A stretch of 64,000 nt of DNA. It comes from Oceanococcus sp964629015. Its GTDB lineage: Bacteria > Pseudomonadota > Gammaproteobacteria > Nevskiales > Oceanococcaceae. Shown piece by piece: positions 44,816 to 54,085 of the stretch. How positions within the stretch are numbered: the first letter of the stretch is position 1; the number at the start of each line of letters is the position of its first letter. The notes beneath the pieces were generated by a model. That model searched no databases. It had not been told where the DNA came from and saw only the letters and a list, made by a program, of their open reading frames with translations. A program made the translations under genes and the position numbers. The stretch is taken from positions 314,175 through 378,174 of the forward strand of contig CAZVMN010000002.1 in NCBI GenBank assembly GCA_964629015.1, written 5' to 3'.

Positions 44816-46006
44816 TTGAACCGCAGCGCGATCATCTGCGGCGGTGGTATCGGCGGACTGACCACAGCACTCGCCCTGCATGCGCGCGGTTGGCGCGTGC
44901 GCGTCATCGAACAAGCGGAGGCGTTGCGCGAGGTCGGCGCGGGTCTGCAGCTCAGCCCCAACGCCTGCAAGGTGATCCACGCGCTGGATCTTTTGCCAGC
45001 GCTGCAGCGTCAGGGATTCGCTCCGCAGGCGCTGGAAATGCGCTTGGGCCACAGCGGCAAACAAATCTTTCGCATCGACCTGCAACAGCACGGCGAATCC
45101 CGCTGGGGCGCACCCTATCTACACGTGCACCGGGCGGATCTTCTTAAAGTCCTCGCCGACGCGCTCCACACCCGCTCCGCCGACGCACTGCAGCTCGATG
45201 CGTGCCTGGATCAGATCGAACATACCGAAAACGGTGTCCGCGCCGTCCTGGCCGATGGTTCGATTTTGAACGCCGATCTGCTGGTCGGCGCCGACGGTCT
45301 GCATTCGCGTGTGCGTGAATGCCTGTTCGGCCCGGACCAAGCCCGTTTCACTGGGCATGTGGCGTGGCGCGCGGTTGTTCCCATCGAACGTCTCAAAACA
45401 GCACCACCGCCGACCGCCTGCGTGTGGACGGGGCCAAGACGACACGCGGTGACCTACCGGCTACGCGGTGGGCGTTTGGCCAATTTCGTCGGTGTAGTTG
45501 AACACAGCCATTGGCGCGAAGAATCCTGGACGCAGCGTGGCGAGCGCAGCCAGGCTATGGCCGATTTCCAAGGCTGGCATCCTCACATCACCGAACTCAT
45601 CGACGCCGCCGACAGCCACTATCGCTGGGCTCTGTTCGACCGCCCACCCTTGCCACGCTGGCATGCTCGTCATTGCGTGCTGCTGGGTGATGCCTGTCAT
45701 CCGATGTTGCCGTTTATGGCGCAAGGCGCCGCCATGGCGATTGAAGACGCCTGGGCGCTGGCACACAGTCTCGACCAGGTGGCTTCGATTCCTGACGCGC
45801 TTCAGCACTACCAGAGCTGGCGTCACCCGCGTGCGACCCGGGTGCAGGCCGCATCGCGCGCCAACGCGCGCATCTTTCACCGCCCAGCCGCCGCGTATTG
45901 GCCATTGTGGCTATTGGCGAGGTTGTGGCCCGGTTTCTTTCACAGGCGACAGGATTGGCTTTACCGCTACGATGTCACCGCCCCACTTTCTGAACAGACC
46001 GAATGA
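44816..46006 (+). CDS. FAD-dependent monooxygenase (salicylate-hydroxylase-like)
   Basis: 396 residues. Group A flavoprotein monooxygenase: FAD-binding IICGGGIGGLTTALAL at the N-terminus, DLLVGADGLHSRVRE in the middle and VLLGDACHPMLPFMAQGA near residue 290. It hydroxylates an aromatic or similar ring with NAD(P)H and oxygen; substrate unknown. No ATG or GTG is available between the upstream in-frame stop at 44774 and the conserved start, so TTG at 44816 is the start. First of four genes joined by ATGA overlaps with three thioesterases. Confidence 0.9.
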   Translation: MNRSAIICGGGIGGLTTALALHARGWRVRVIEQAEALREVGAGLQLSPNACKVIHALDLLPALQRQGFAPQALEMRLGHSGKQIFRIDLQQHGESRWGAPYLHVHRADLLKVLADALHTRSADALQLDACLDQIEHTENGVRAVLADGSILNADLLVGADGLHSRVRECLFGPDQARFTGHVAWRAVVPIERLKTAPPPTACVWTGPRRHAVTYRLRGGRLANFVGVVEHSHWREESWTQRGERSQAMADFQGWHPHITELIDAADSHYRWALFDRPPLPRWHARHCVLLGDACHPMLPFMAQGAAMAIEDAWALAHSLDQVASIPDALQHYQSWRHPRATRVQAASRANARIFHRPAAAYWPLWLLARLWPGFFHRRQDWLYRYDVTAPLSEQTE

Positions 46007-46782
46007 GCGACTGCTTTTTCCGCACCGAGAATGGCGATTTTGTTGCCACCGAACACACGCAAGGCCCATGGGCCAAGGGTTTTCAGCACGCTGGTCCGCC
46101 CGGCGCACTGATCGCACATGCCATCGAAACAGAAGCCGGGGCGATGCACGTCGCCCGCCTGACCCTGGATTTGTTGCGACCGATTCCGATCGCACGTCTG
46201 CGTGTCGAGCTCACCGAACGCACCGGCGGCAAACGACGGCGCATTGTTGAAGCACGTTTGATTGATCGCGACAGCGACCAGACCGTGGCAACCGCGCTGG
46301 CGCTGCTGTTGCGCCAAGATGAGGTCGGCACCCCAGCACTGTCCTCACACGATCCGGAACCTCCAGCTGGGCCGACCCATGGTGAAGATTTCACGTTTGA
46401 TTTTTTCGAGGATCCCATCGGTTATCACACAGCGATGCAATCCTGTCTGGTCAAAGATGGCCCCGGCCGCGGTCGCGCGCAGATGTGGATGCGACCGCGC
46501 ATCGCCTTGATCGATAACCAAGCCATCAGCCCGCTGCAACGTCTTATGCTCGCCGTGGATTCCGGTAGCGGAGTCAGTGCGGCCGTAGATCCCCGCGAAT
46601 ATGCCTTCATGAACCCGGATCTGACGGTCAACATCCGGCGCTATCCAGTCGGTGACTGGGTCTGTCTGGACGCGACCAGTCATTTTCAGGGATTCGGTTT
46701 GGGCATGGCGGAAACCCGCATCTGGGACAGCACCGGGGTGGTTGGCAACGCCACACAAAATCTCCTGCTGGAACATCGATGA
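46003..46782 (+). CDS. acyl-CoA thioesterase, TesB-like double hotdog
   Basis: 259 residues with two hotdog halves. The N-terminal half has GPWAKGFQHAGPPGALIAHAIE, and the C-terminal half ends in the typical YPVGDWVCLDATSHFQGFG and TRIWDSTGVVGNATQ. These belong to the acyl-CoA thioesterase family that hydrolyses fatty acyl-CoA. ATGA overlaps on both sides tie it to the monooxygenase before and a small thioesterase after. Confidence 0.87.
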   Translation: MSDCFFRTENGDFVATEHTQGPWAKGFQHAGPPGALIAHAIETEAGAMHVARLTLDLLRPIPIARLRVELTERTGGKRRRIVEARLIDRDSDQTVATALALLLRQDEVGTPALSSHDPEPPAGPTHGEDFTFDFFEDPIGYHTAMQSCLVKDGPGRGRAQMWMRPRIALIDNQAISPLQRLMLAVDSGSGVSAAVDPREYAFMNPDLTVNIRRYPVGDWVCLDATSHFQGFGLGMAETRIWDSTGVVGNATQNLLLEHR

Positions 46783-47234
46783 AGGCGAAAACCGAGCACC
46801 CGCTCCAGCGCTACTACGCCACCTCAGTGCCGCATTGCGGTGCACTGGGCCAGATCATCGAAGAGGTTGGACGCGGGCGTGTGCGCGTGCGGCAACCGTA
46901 TGCGGAGTTTTTACTCGGCGATGCGGAGCGCGGCCTGATCCACACCTCGGTTCAACTGTCGCTGGTCGATTCCGGATTCGGCGCCGCGATACTCAGTGCG
47001 CTTGATGCGCCTGAGTCCATCGCCACCATCGATCTGCGCATGGATTACCAGCGCCCCGCCGTTGCGGGCAAAGACCTGATACTCGAGGCCGAAGTGGATC
47101 GCGTAGCACGGCAGATCGCCTTCGTGAGCGGGCGTATCTGGCAGGACAGCCCGGATCAGCCAACCGCCCTGGCCCGTGCCGCGTTCATGCGCACGGCCAA
47201 CAACGCGCCGCCCGTTTTGGGCCCCAAAACATGA
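46779..47234 (+). CDS. PaaI-type hotdog thioesterase
   Basis: 151-residue single hotdog domain. The helix segment GLIHTSVQLSLVDSGFGAAI and RMDYQRPAVAGKDLILEAEV correspond to the PaaI/YbgC family, although the usual HGG is replaced by IHTSV, so the active-site residue should be checked. Probably cleaves an acyl- or aroyl-CoA. Third gene of the ATGA-linked operon. Confidence 0.82.
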   Translation: MKAKTEHPLQRYYATSVPHCGALGQIIEEVGRGRVRVRQPYAEFLLGDAERGLIHTSVQLSLVDSGFGAAILSALDAPESIATIDLRMDYQRPAVAGKDLILEAEVDRVARQIAFVSGRIWQDSPDQPTALARAAFMRTANNAPPVLGPKT

Positions 47235-47638
47235 CCGAAGCCCGTTTCGCAGCTGCCCTCAAACGCATTCCGTATGCGCATTATCTCGGCATCCAGCTGG
47301 ATGCCGACAGCGGCATCTTCACCCTGCCTTTTCGCGATGATCTGGTCGGTAACATTCATCTGCCCGCCGTGCACGGCGGCGCCATCGGTGGCTTTTTGGA
47401 GAACGCCGCGATGATCTGGCTGAGCATTACCGAGGATCAACAGCGCGTGCCCAAACCGGTGGATTTTTCACTCGACTTCCTGCGTTCCGCGCAGGCTCGC
47501 GACAGCTACGCGCAATGCGATGTGCTGCGCAAAGGACGCCGCGTCGCTCAGGTGCAAGTGCGGTGCTGGCAAGCCGATACCAACAAGCCGGTATCGGTTG
47601 GTCGCGGGCATTTCCTGCTGGAAACCGAGCCAGACTGA
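47231..47638 (+). CDS. PaaI-type hotdog thioesterase
   Basis: 135 residues. The catalytic-region string LPAVHGGAIGGFLENAAM (HGG present) and PVDFSLDFLRSAQARDSYA define the PaaI thioesterase family. Last gene of the monooxygenase-thioesterase operon. With an intact HGG it may be the active partner of the preceding paralogue, perhaps as a hetero-oligomer, which is inference. Confidence 0.87.
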   Translation: MTEARFAAALKRIPYAHYLGIQLDADSGIFTLPFRDDLVGNIHLPAVHGGAIGGFLENAAMIWLSITEDQQRVPKPVDFSLDFLRSAQARDSYAQCDVLRKGRRVAQVQVRCWQADTNKPVSVGRGHFLLETEPD

Positions 47639-47705
47639 TCACCCAACAACGCAACGGATCCCGTCAGCGAGGACCGGCGGACTGTTCCCGCACGTCTGCG
47701 GCTGA

Positions 47706-48239
47706 TCAGGATTCGTCGACGCGTTTACGCCCGGTCAGCATGGCGCGCACCAGGTTCTGGCGTTCCAGCACACTGCTGATCAGCACACCGCCGAGATGAA
47801 GCAACACACAAACCTGGAGAACGATGACGAAGCTCTCATGCAACTCATGTGGCCAGTCATCACCCCAGAACATGTCCCAGCGACTGACCCAGCCGCTTAA
47901 GCCGAGCAGCAGTACCAGGGCCCACAGCGTCAGCGTCATAGCGCCGCCGAGTGGATTGTGGCCCGCCGGGCGCGTCACCTCACCACGCAGCATGCTCAGC
48001 ACGTGCTCCCTCATCGAGCGGAAACCCGGCCAATGCGGGCGCGCCGGACCATCACGGCCAAACCAGCCGTAAAGCAGCCGCAGCACAACCACCGCGACCG
48101 CGGCGTAACCGATATAGCGATGAAGCTTGCTGCCGTCGTCATTGAACAGATTGACGATCACCAGCGTCGCCAATGTCCAGTGCGCCAAGCGCACCGGCCA
48201 TCGCCAGATCAGCTGTTGTGCGCTTAATCCCGCATTCAT
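47706..48239 (-). CDS. cytochrome b561-type membrane protein
   Basis: 177 residues, four membrane helices. Haem-ligand candidates lie in WPVRLAHWTLATL, LHRYIGYAAVAV and LHLGGVLISSV. The family moves electrons across the inner membrane, often from quinol. One base separates it from the PepSY gene upstream, so they form an operon divergent from the FecA-like receptor. Role in iron reduction is an inference from that setting. Confidence 0.88.
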   Translation of the reverse strand: MNAGLSAQQLIWRWPVRLAHWTLATLVIVNLFNDDGSKLHRYIGYAAVAVVVLRLLYGWFGRDGPARPHWPGFRSMREHVLSMLRGEVTRPAGHNPLGGAMTLTLWALVLLLGLSGWVSRWDMFWGDDWPHELHESFVIVLQVCVLLHLGGVLISSVLERQNLVRAMLTGRKRVDES

Positions 48240-48240
48240 C

Positions 48241-48507
48241 TCAATCGATTTCCGACTTGATGACCTCTAGCGTTTTGGTGTCGAAATACACCTCGGCTTT
48301 TTTGCCATCAGCGGTCCAGCCGTAGAACTCGTAGCAATCGCCGGAGACCTTGAACTTGCGGATCTTGTAGCCCTGCTCTTCGAAATGCGCACGCGCTTGC
48401 GTCTCACTTTTCCACTCGTTCTGAGGATGCGCCTCGCAATCCGCACCAGCCAAAGCGATCGCCGGGGCAATCAGCAAACCTGCAAAGGCAAAACTCCGTT
48501 TCAACAT
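48241..48507 (-). CDS. PepSY-domain periplasmic protein
   Basis: 88 residues. Signal peptide ends IALAGAD, followed by a single PepSY domain (ETQARAHFEEQGYKIRKFKV, then AEVYFDTKTLEVIKSEID). Small PepSY proteins commonly accompany cytochrome b561 in Gram-negative bacteria. AAGGAG lies eight bases before the ATG at 48507. First gene of the pair with the cytochrome. Confidence 0.92.
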   Translation of the reverse strand: MLKRSFAFAGLLIAPAIALAGADCEAHPQNEWKSETQARAHFEEQGYKIRKFKVSGDCYEFYGWTADGKKAEVYFDTKTLEVIKSEID

Positions 48508-48665
48508 CGTGAACTCCTTGTCATCGAGGGATGGTCTCCATCAGCATCACAGCCTTGCGGCTATCGCGCCACAGACACCCGTTTGAGGCTATTGACCACA
48601 AACTGTGCTCGAGCGTGCCTTAAGGCCAGATTAAGAGCGCAGCGCGCGGCCGAACAAGCGCGAAA

Positions 48666-48684
48666 CTTAATGATAATTATTGTT
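48666..48684. promoter_or_regulatory. Fur box
   Basis: The 19-base stretch centred on TAATGATAATTATTGTTA matches the Fur consensus GATAATGATAATCATTATC at 13-14 of 19 positions. It lies 59 bases before the receptor ATG and within the divergent region shared with the PepSY gene. Expected to repress under iron-replete conditions. Confidence 0.8.
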
Positions 48685-48742
48685 AATCGCAATACGTGCT
48701 GCTAAAGTCCGGCGACTACCAATCCCCACGTCTCGTCCCATC

Positions 48743-51016
48743 ATGCTGACTGATCGCATCCTGCGCCCAGCCTTGCCCGCAAGCTTGCTGTGCCTGCTGG
48801 CAACCCCCGCATTCGCGCAAACCCTCGCTTCGGTAACGCTAGACCCCATCGCGGTGATCGGCTCGCCAGACAACGTCGACGGTTTGGTCGGCTCCGGCGC
48901 CTACATCAGCCGCGACGACATCACGCGCCAGGGTTACGACGACATCAATCGCCTGCTGCGTGAAATCCCTGGCGTCTACGCCCGAGCGGAAGACGGCTAT
49001 GGGCTGTTTCCGAATATCTCGCTGCGCGGCACCGACGGTGGACGATCCTCCAAAGTCACGCTCATGGAAGATGGCGTGCTGACGGCACCGGCGCCCTACA
49101 GCGACGCAGCGGCTTATTACTCGCCAACCGCAGGCCGCATGAGCGCCTTGGAGGTGCTTAAGGGCTCATCGCAGGTTCAGTACGGCCCACGCACCACGGG
49201 CGGCGTCATCAACTACCTCTCGACACCGATTCCAGACGCGCGACAAGCCTACTTGCGCACCGCCTACGGCAGTGACAACGAGTTCCGCAACCATCTGTAT
49301 GTCGGTGAAACCTCGGAATTGGACGGCGGCAGTCGCATCGGATACCTGGTTGAGTTGTATCACCGTCAAAATGAGGGCTTCAAAGACATCGACATCCCCG
49401 GCGCCGTTGGGCCGGATCAGGGCCAAAGCGGGTTCACCCGCATCGAACCCATGATCAAGCTTAGCTACGAGCCGCAGACCGCGCTGTACCAGCGCTTTGA
49501 GTTCAAATACGGGCGCACCGAATTGAATGCCGACGAAACCTATCTGGGTTTGACGCAAGCGGACTTTCGCACAGACCCCTATCGGCGCTATGCCGCATCA
49601 CGCTTCGACAACATCGAAACCGAACATCAGCGCAGCTATCTACGCCACCAAATTGCGCTCTCTGCTGACACCAATGTCACCACCACGCTGTACGCCAACG
49701 ATTTTCATCGCAACTGGTTCAAGCTGCGCCGCGTCAATGACGGCAATCAGAACGTAAGCCTGGGTGTGGCGCTTGCTGACCCGGCTCAGGCGCAGGCCTT
49801 GGCCGTGATCAAAGGTGAAGCCGCCGGCCGCCTGGACTACCGCAACAACAACCGCGAATACGGCTTAAAAGGCATCGAAAGTTTGCTGACCACGCAGCTC
49901 ACGACGGGATCGATTGAGCACACGTTGAGCGCCGGCATCCGCCTGCATGAAGATTTCATCTTTCGTTTTCAGGATGACGTGAGTTACACCCAGGACGCCG
50001 ACGGCTTTATCACTGACGCCAGCTTTGCCGCGCCCGGCTCACAAGACAACCGGCGCTTCAAAACCCGCGCCCTGTCGGCTTATCTGGAAGACGCGATCGA
50101 GATTGGCAAGCTGACGCTCAAACCGGGTGTGCGTATCGAAAGCCTGGACTGGTCTGGCGCGGACTACCGCAACGCTGGACTGAGCACCTTCAAGGGCGAT
50201 GATCAATTCACCACCGCGGGCCTCGGTTTGTTGTACACGCTCAGTCCCAGCACCACGTTGTTCGGTGGGATCTATCAGGGCCTCACCCCACCCAGCCCGT
50301 CGGGCGGCGCCAAAGGCAGTGAAGAGCCGGAAGAGAGTCTGTCGGTCGAGTTGGGCTTGCGCAGCATGCCCAAACACGGCGTGCGCCAGGAAATGGCCGT
50401 GTTCGCCACGCGCTTCGAGAACCTGCTGGTATCGTCCAATATGGGCGCCAGCGGATCGCCGGATACTGAGTCGGTCGGCGAAGTCGACACCTTCGGTGTG
50501 GAATATGCGTTGAGCTACGATGCCGGCGATTGGCTCGGCGATGGCTGGGGGATGCCGGTTCGCCTGGCGCTAACCTACACCGACGCAACCATCGCCAATG
50601 ATTCCAACGCGGGCGGCGACGCGGAGTCCATTTTCAGCGGTGGACGTGATGGCGCTCAATTGCCCTACATTCCACAATGGCAGGCCTCACTGATCACCGG
50701 TTTGGAACGCGGCATCTGGACCTTGTCCATCGCGGCCCAATTCGTAGATCGCATGTACGCCTCGGCACTCAACACCAATGACGCGGTGATCGTGGATGGC
50801 AGCGGCAATCCCGCACCGGATGCACGCGGCGGTGTGATTCCCAGCATCTTCACATTGGACATCACGGTCAGCGCCCAAGTGAACCCGCAGTTGCGCCTGT
50901 TCACCAATGTGTTCAACGCTTTGGACCGTGAGTATGAAGTCTCACGCATCCCCGAAGGCCCGCGACCGGGCGCACCGTTGAGCGTTCTTGTCGGTGCCGA
51001 GATGATGCTGTTCTGA
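48743..51016 (+). CDS. TonB-dependent ferric-chelate receptor, FecA-like
   Basis: 757 residues from ATG 48743. Signal peptide ends TPAFAQT. Plug domain is FecA-like: NISLRGTDGGRSSKVTLMED, DAAAYYSPTAGRMSALEVLKG and QYGPRTTGGVINYLS. C-terminal strand ends LSVLVGAEMMLF. Takes up a ferric chelate (citrate or another siderophore; not decided by sequence). The signalling domain of FecA and the regulators FecI/FecR are absent; a Fur box upstream explains regulation instead. Confidence 0.92.
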   Translation: MLTDRILRPALPASLLCLLATPAFAQTLASVTLDPIAVIGSPDNVDGLVGSGAYISRDDITRQGYDDINRLLREIPGVYARAEDGYGLFPNISLRGTDGGRSSKVTLMEDGVLTAPAPYSDAAAYYSPTAGRMSALEVLKGSSQVQYGPRTTGGVINYLSTPIPDARQAYLRTAYGSDNEFRNHLYVGETSELDGGSRIGYLVELYHRQNEGFKDIDIPGAVGPDQGQSGFTRIEPMIKLSYEPQTALYQRFEFKYGRTELNADETYLGLTQADFRTDPYRRYAASRFDNIETEHQRSYLRHQIALSADTNVTTTLYANDFHRNWFKLRRVNDGNQNVSLGVALADPAQAQALAVIKGEAAGRLDYRNNNREYGLKGIESLLTTQLTTGSIEHTLSAGIRLHEDFIFRFQDDVSYTQDADGFITDASFAAPGSQDNRRFKTRALSAYLEDAIEIGKLTLKPGVRIESLDWSGADYRNAGLSTFKGDDQFTTAGLGLLYTLSPSTTLFGGIYQGLTPPSPSGGAKGSEEPEESLSVELGLRSMPKHGVRQEMAVFATRFENLLVSSNMGASGSPDTESVGEVDTFGVEYALSYDAGDWLGDGWGMPVRLALTYTDATIANDSNAGGDAESIFSGGRDGAQLPYIPQWQASLITGLERGIWTLSIAAQFVDRMYASALNTNDAVIVDGSGNPAPDARGGVIPSIFTLDITVSAQVNPQLRLFTNVFNALDREYEVSRIPEGPRPGAPLSVLVGAEMMLF

Positions 51017-51040
51017 TCGCCAACCGGATGGCGCAACCCG

Positions 51041-51532
51041 CTACCAGCGCGCTTTGTCCCACATGTCCGGGTTGGCCCAGTTGCGCGGGTTGTTCCAGTC
51101 GCGTTTGTGGTTGTAGCTCTCCAGCTTGTAGCTGAAGAGCGTCAAATCGTCGGCCAGCTCGGCATGCCGACGAAACCCCAAGGCGATGAAATCATTGAAC
51201 TGCCATGCGCCATGCGTCGGCGCGAGCACGGCGATGCGCTGCGTGCCGTAGTTGCGTAACAAGCCGAGCAGGCGCGTGCCGCTTTCGTGATCGAGCTGTT
51301 CCAGCGTGTCGCTGACCAAGGCCAGATCGGCCGCCGCTGTCGCTTCAATCTTGGACTGCGCGTTGCCCGGCTCGAAGACCACAATCTCGGCTTCCGGCGT
51401 CACACGCCCCCAGCGTTGTGCAATACGGCATGCCGTTTCGCCGCAACACAACAAACGGCGCGGCGCACTTGCATCAACGATGCGGGCCAGCACATCCAAG
51501 GCTGATTGCAAATTCTGCGATTCTGACATCAC
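51041..51532 (-). CDS. DUF6231-like protein, methyltransferase-like fold
   Basis: 163 residues, cytoplasmic. APRRLLCCGETACRIAQ and LALVSDTLEQLDHESGTRLL resemble a reduced class I methyltransferase core, but the usual glycine-rich SAM motif is lacking. The C-terminus SYNHKRDWNNPRNWANPDMW is distinctive and I associate it with an uncharacterised gammaproteobacterial family (DUF6231, recollection only). Three bases downstream of the crotonase gene, so co-transcribed. Function unknown. Confidence 0.75.
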   Translation of the reverse strand: MMSESQNLQSALDVLARIVDASAPRRLLCCGETACRIAQRWGRVTPEAEIVVFEPGNAQSKIEATAAADLALVSDTLEQLDHESGTRLLGLLRNYGTQRIAVLAPTHGAWQFNDFIALGFRRHAELADDLTLFSYKLESYNHKRDWNNPRNWANPDMWDKARW

Positions 51533-51535
51533 CCC

Positions 51536-52234
51536 TTACCCAGCTTTGTCGCGTCGATTGCGCGTCAGCCCTTCACCGCTCCAATGCGCCTGAAAACGCG
51601 CATCAAAATGGGCACGTTCAGTCTCAGACACCACCAGCGCGTGTTCGCGCAGCACCCGCTTGGCCTCGGCATAGGCGTCGCGGGGATGACCAGCAAGCGT
51701 GTTCAGGCGTTGGCGTGCCAGTGTCTGCTCGTCGTCAGCCAGCTCATCCAGCAAACCCAGAGCCAATGCCTGCTGTGGCGCATGGTTGGCGGCCTCCAGC
51801 ACCACGCGGTCAATGCAATGCGGCGGGATTCGATAGCGCAGGATTTGTACCAGGATCGGCGGGTAATTGATACCCAGGGCCACACCGGGCATACCAATTT
51901 TGATCGACGCATCAGCCCGGGCAATACGCAGATCACAAGCCTGCAACAGCAAGCAGCCACCCGCGATGGCATGTCCGTTGACCGCAGCCACGGTGGGCGC
52001 AGGATGCAGGAATAAGGCAGCGGCCACCTCCTCTATCGCATCGCTGACCGCTTTGGGATCATCTTCAATCAACGCATCGATATCCAGACCCGCGCTGAAT
52101 GCGCGACCATTCCCGGTAATCAACAGCGGTTGATCCGCGTTGTCGTGAAGAAATGCCCGGAACGCCTTTAGCGAGGACAATGTCATGGTGTTGGGGCCAC
52201 GCCCCTGCAGCACAAATTCTTTCATCCGGTACAT
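51536..52234 (-). CDS. enoyl-CoA hydratase/isomerase family protein (crotonase)
   Basis: About 232 residues. Crotonase motifs: GNGRAFSAGLDIDAL and AAVNGHAIAGGCLLLQACDLR, then KIGMPGVALGINYPPI. Start is uncertain: ATG 52234 chosen, with ATG 52225 and GTG 52258 possible. The short length and weak catalytic Glu positions do not distinguish hydratase from isomerase. Co-transcribed with the DUF6231-like gene and divergent from a hydrolase. Confidence 0.85.
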   Translation of the reverse strand: MYRMKEFVLQGRGPNTMTLSSLKAFRAFLHDNADQPLLITGNGRAFSAGLDIDALIEDDPKAVSDAIEEVAAALFLHPAPTVAAVNGHAIAGGCLLLQACDLRIARADASIKIGMPGVALGINYPPILVQILRYRIPPHCIDRVVLEAANHAPQQALALGLLDELADDEQTLARQRLNTLAGHPRDAYAEAKRVLREHALVVSETERAHFDARFQAHWSGEGLTRNRRDKAG

Positions 52235-52327
52235 CGTACACCGCGTCTTGTCGGACACGGCTGTTGAATGGGTTCGGGTACATTATCCGGCCACAAGGAT
52301 GGACAATGCTCAAACGGGAGAGGAAGC

Positions 52328-53089
52328 ATGAGCGACACCACACCCACGTTGTTGTTGGTCCACGGTGCCTGGCATGGTGCCTGGTGCTGGGAGCAGCGCT
52401 TCGCACCCTATCTGCGCGAAGCGGGCCTGCAGGTCGAAACGCTCAATCTGCCCGGTCACGGGCGCAACGATACGCGCCGCATTCCGTGGTTTTCGGTGCG
52501 CGATTACGCCGATGCGGTGGAGAAACACATAAAAGCCAGCGCCAAGCCCGTGGTCATCGTTGGCCATTCCATGGGCGGCTTTGTGGTGCAGAAAGTGATG
52601 GAACGCCAGCCGTCCAATTTGGCCGGCGCGTCACTCTTCGGCGCCGCGCCACCATGGGGCGTGGTGAGTGTGGTCTGGCATCTGCTGCGCTCGCGCCCGC
52701 TGGACCTCGCCGTCGCCAGCCTGGGCTTCAATCTCTACCATCTGGTGCGCGAGCCACGTTTCGCCCAGGCGTTGTTCTACAGCGCGAGTATGCCGGCAAG
52801 CGAGGTTGAAAAATATTGGTCCCAGACCCAGAACGAATCGTTCCGGGCCTTTCTGGACATGCTGATTCTCAACCTGCCCAAGCCGGCCAAAGCCGATCCG
52901 AACTTGCCGAAATGGGTCATCGGCGGCGAACACGACGCTATCTTCCCGCCGGATGTGGTGCGCGCCACGGCGACCGCCTACGGCGCCGAAGCCACCATCT
53001 ATCCGGATATGGCCCACAACCTGATGCTCGACGCCGGATGGGACGGCGTCGCCGATGACCTCGCCAACTGGTTACGCCGTTTGGGCTGA
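52328..53089 (+). CDS. alpha/beta hydrolase (salicylate esterase / hydroxynitrile-lyase-like branch)
   Basis: 253 residues from ATG 52328 with GAGAGGA about 6 bases before it. LLVHGAWHGAWCWEQ, the elbow GHSMGG (Ser about 78) and the late GGEHDAIFPP and PDMAHNLMLDAGW supply a full Ser-Asp-His triad in the order seen in plant-type esterases and hydroxynitrile lyases and their bacterial relatives. Probable ester hydrolase. Overlaps the convergent desaturase by 18 bases. Confidence 0.88.
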   Translation: MSDTTPTLLLVHGAWHGAWCWEQRFAPYLREAGLQVETLNLPGHGRNDTRRIPWFSVRDYADAVEKHIKASAKPVVIVGHSMGGFVVQKVMERQPSNLAGASLFGAAPPWGVVSVVWHLLRSRPLDLAVASLGFNLYHLVREPRFAQALFYSASMPASEVEKYWSQTQNESFRAFLDMLILNLPKPAKADPNLPKWVIGGEHDAIFPPDVVRATATAYGAEATIYPDMAHNLMLDAGWDGVADDLANWLRRLG

Positions 53090-53971
53090 TTCTCCCACCG
53101 GCTTGCGACTGAAAATGCCCACGATCGGTGTGCCGTGCGCCCGCATGATGGGCTCAATCTCACGGTGCAGAGCGTGGTAACGGTAGAACGGCACACGCGG
53201 GAACAGATGATGAATCGAGTGCAGATTCTGGCCCAGCCAGAACCACTCAAACGGCTTCATCCAGCGCGGCATGATCAGGCTGTTGGTGTTGCGGTAGCGG
53301 GTGGGGTCTTGATACGGGATGTGCGGCCTGTAGGCGAACCAGTAAGCGGTGAAAAAACCGCCGAAGAAATACCCCAGGACAACCACCACGGTCGTACCCG
53401 GCTGGGTCACAAGCGCGATAAAGGCGACCCGCCAGCCCAGTGACACAGCCACTTCGGTGAGATAAATCAGGCGCTCGCGCCGGGTCGCTTTGGCCCAGTG
53501 ATTGTGGACAAAAAAGCTGTTTTGGACCCACAGAAAACGAAACACCGTGAAAAATGCCGCGACAGGGCCGTTTGCCATACTGCTCACGACAAAGTCCGGG
53601 TCTTTATCGGGCTGATTGGTGTGTCGGTGGTGGGTGAAATGTTCAACGGTGTGCGAGGCATACGGCACCATGATGAGCGGAGCGACCAGATAACCGCACA
53701 CATCATTGAGCCATTTGAGATGCTCGCGACCGCCATGGATATTGCCGTGGGCGGCCTCATGCAATGGGGTGTAAGACATGTAGGTGAGCGCCGCGATGAG
53801 CGGCGTTGCCACCCAGGCGCTGATCAGCCCTGTGGCGAACAACCACAACGTGCCGATAAAACCGACCAGCACAAGGCCGACCAAAGCAACGGTTGGCCAG
53901 GCAATGTGGTTCATATGGTGTTTCGCAGCGAGGATCGCTTGCTTGTTCAATGCAGCAAGATCGTCCGACAT
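53072..53971 (-). CDS. membrane fatty acid desaturase
   Basis: 299 residues, integral membrane. Histidine boxes HEAAHGNIHG, HTVEHFTHHRHTN and SIHHLFP, with helix pairs between, as in desaturase/beta-carotene-ketolase-type enzymes. Distinct from the desaturase at 9502-10476 in box spacing. Substrate unknown. Divergent from an AraC-type regulator 114 bases away, which may control it. Confidence 0.88.
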   Translation of the reverse strand: MSDDLAALNKQAILAAKHHMNHIAWPTVALVGLVLVGFIGTLWLFATGLISAWVATPLIAALTYMSYTPLHEAAHGNIHGGREHLKWLNDVCGYLVAPLIMVPYASHTVEHFTHHRHTNQPDKDPDFVVSSMANGPVAAFFTVFRFLWVQNSFFVHNHWAKATRRERLIYLTEVAVSLGWRVAFIALVTQPGTTVVVVLGYFFGGFFTAYWFAYRPHIPYQDPTRYRNTNSLIMPRWMKPFEWFWLGQNLHSIHHLFPRVPFYRYHALHREIEPIMRAHGTPIVGIFSRKPVGESAQTA

Positions 53972-54085
53972 TGTCTACTCCTAGTTCTTGATCTGCTGTC
54001 AGCATAGGAATTCTGCAAGTTGGCCTACAGGGCCAATGCGGACAACATGCATGCACTTGGGGACAGCCGGCCTACAATGTGCGGC

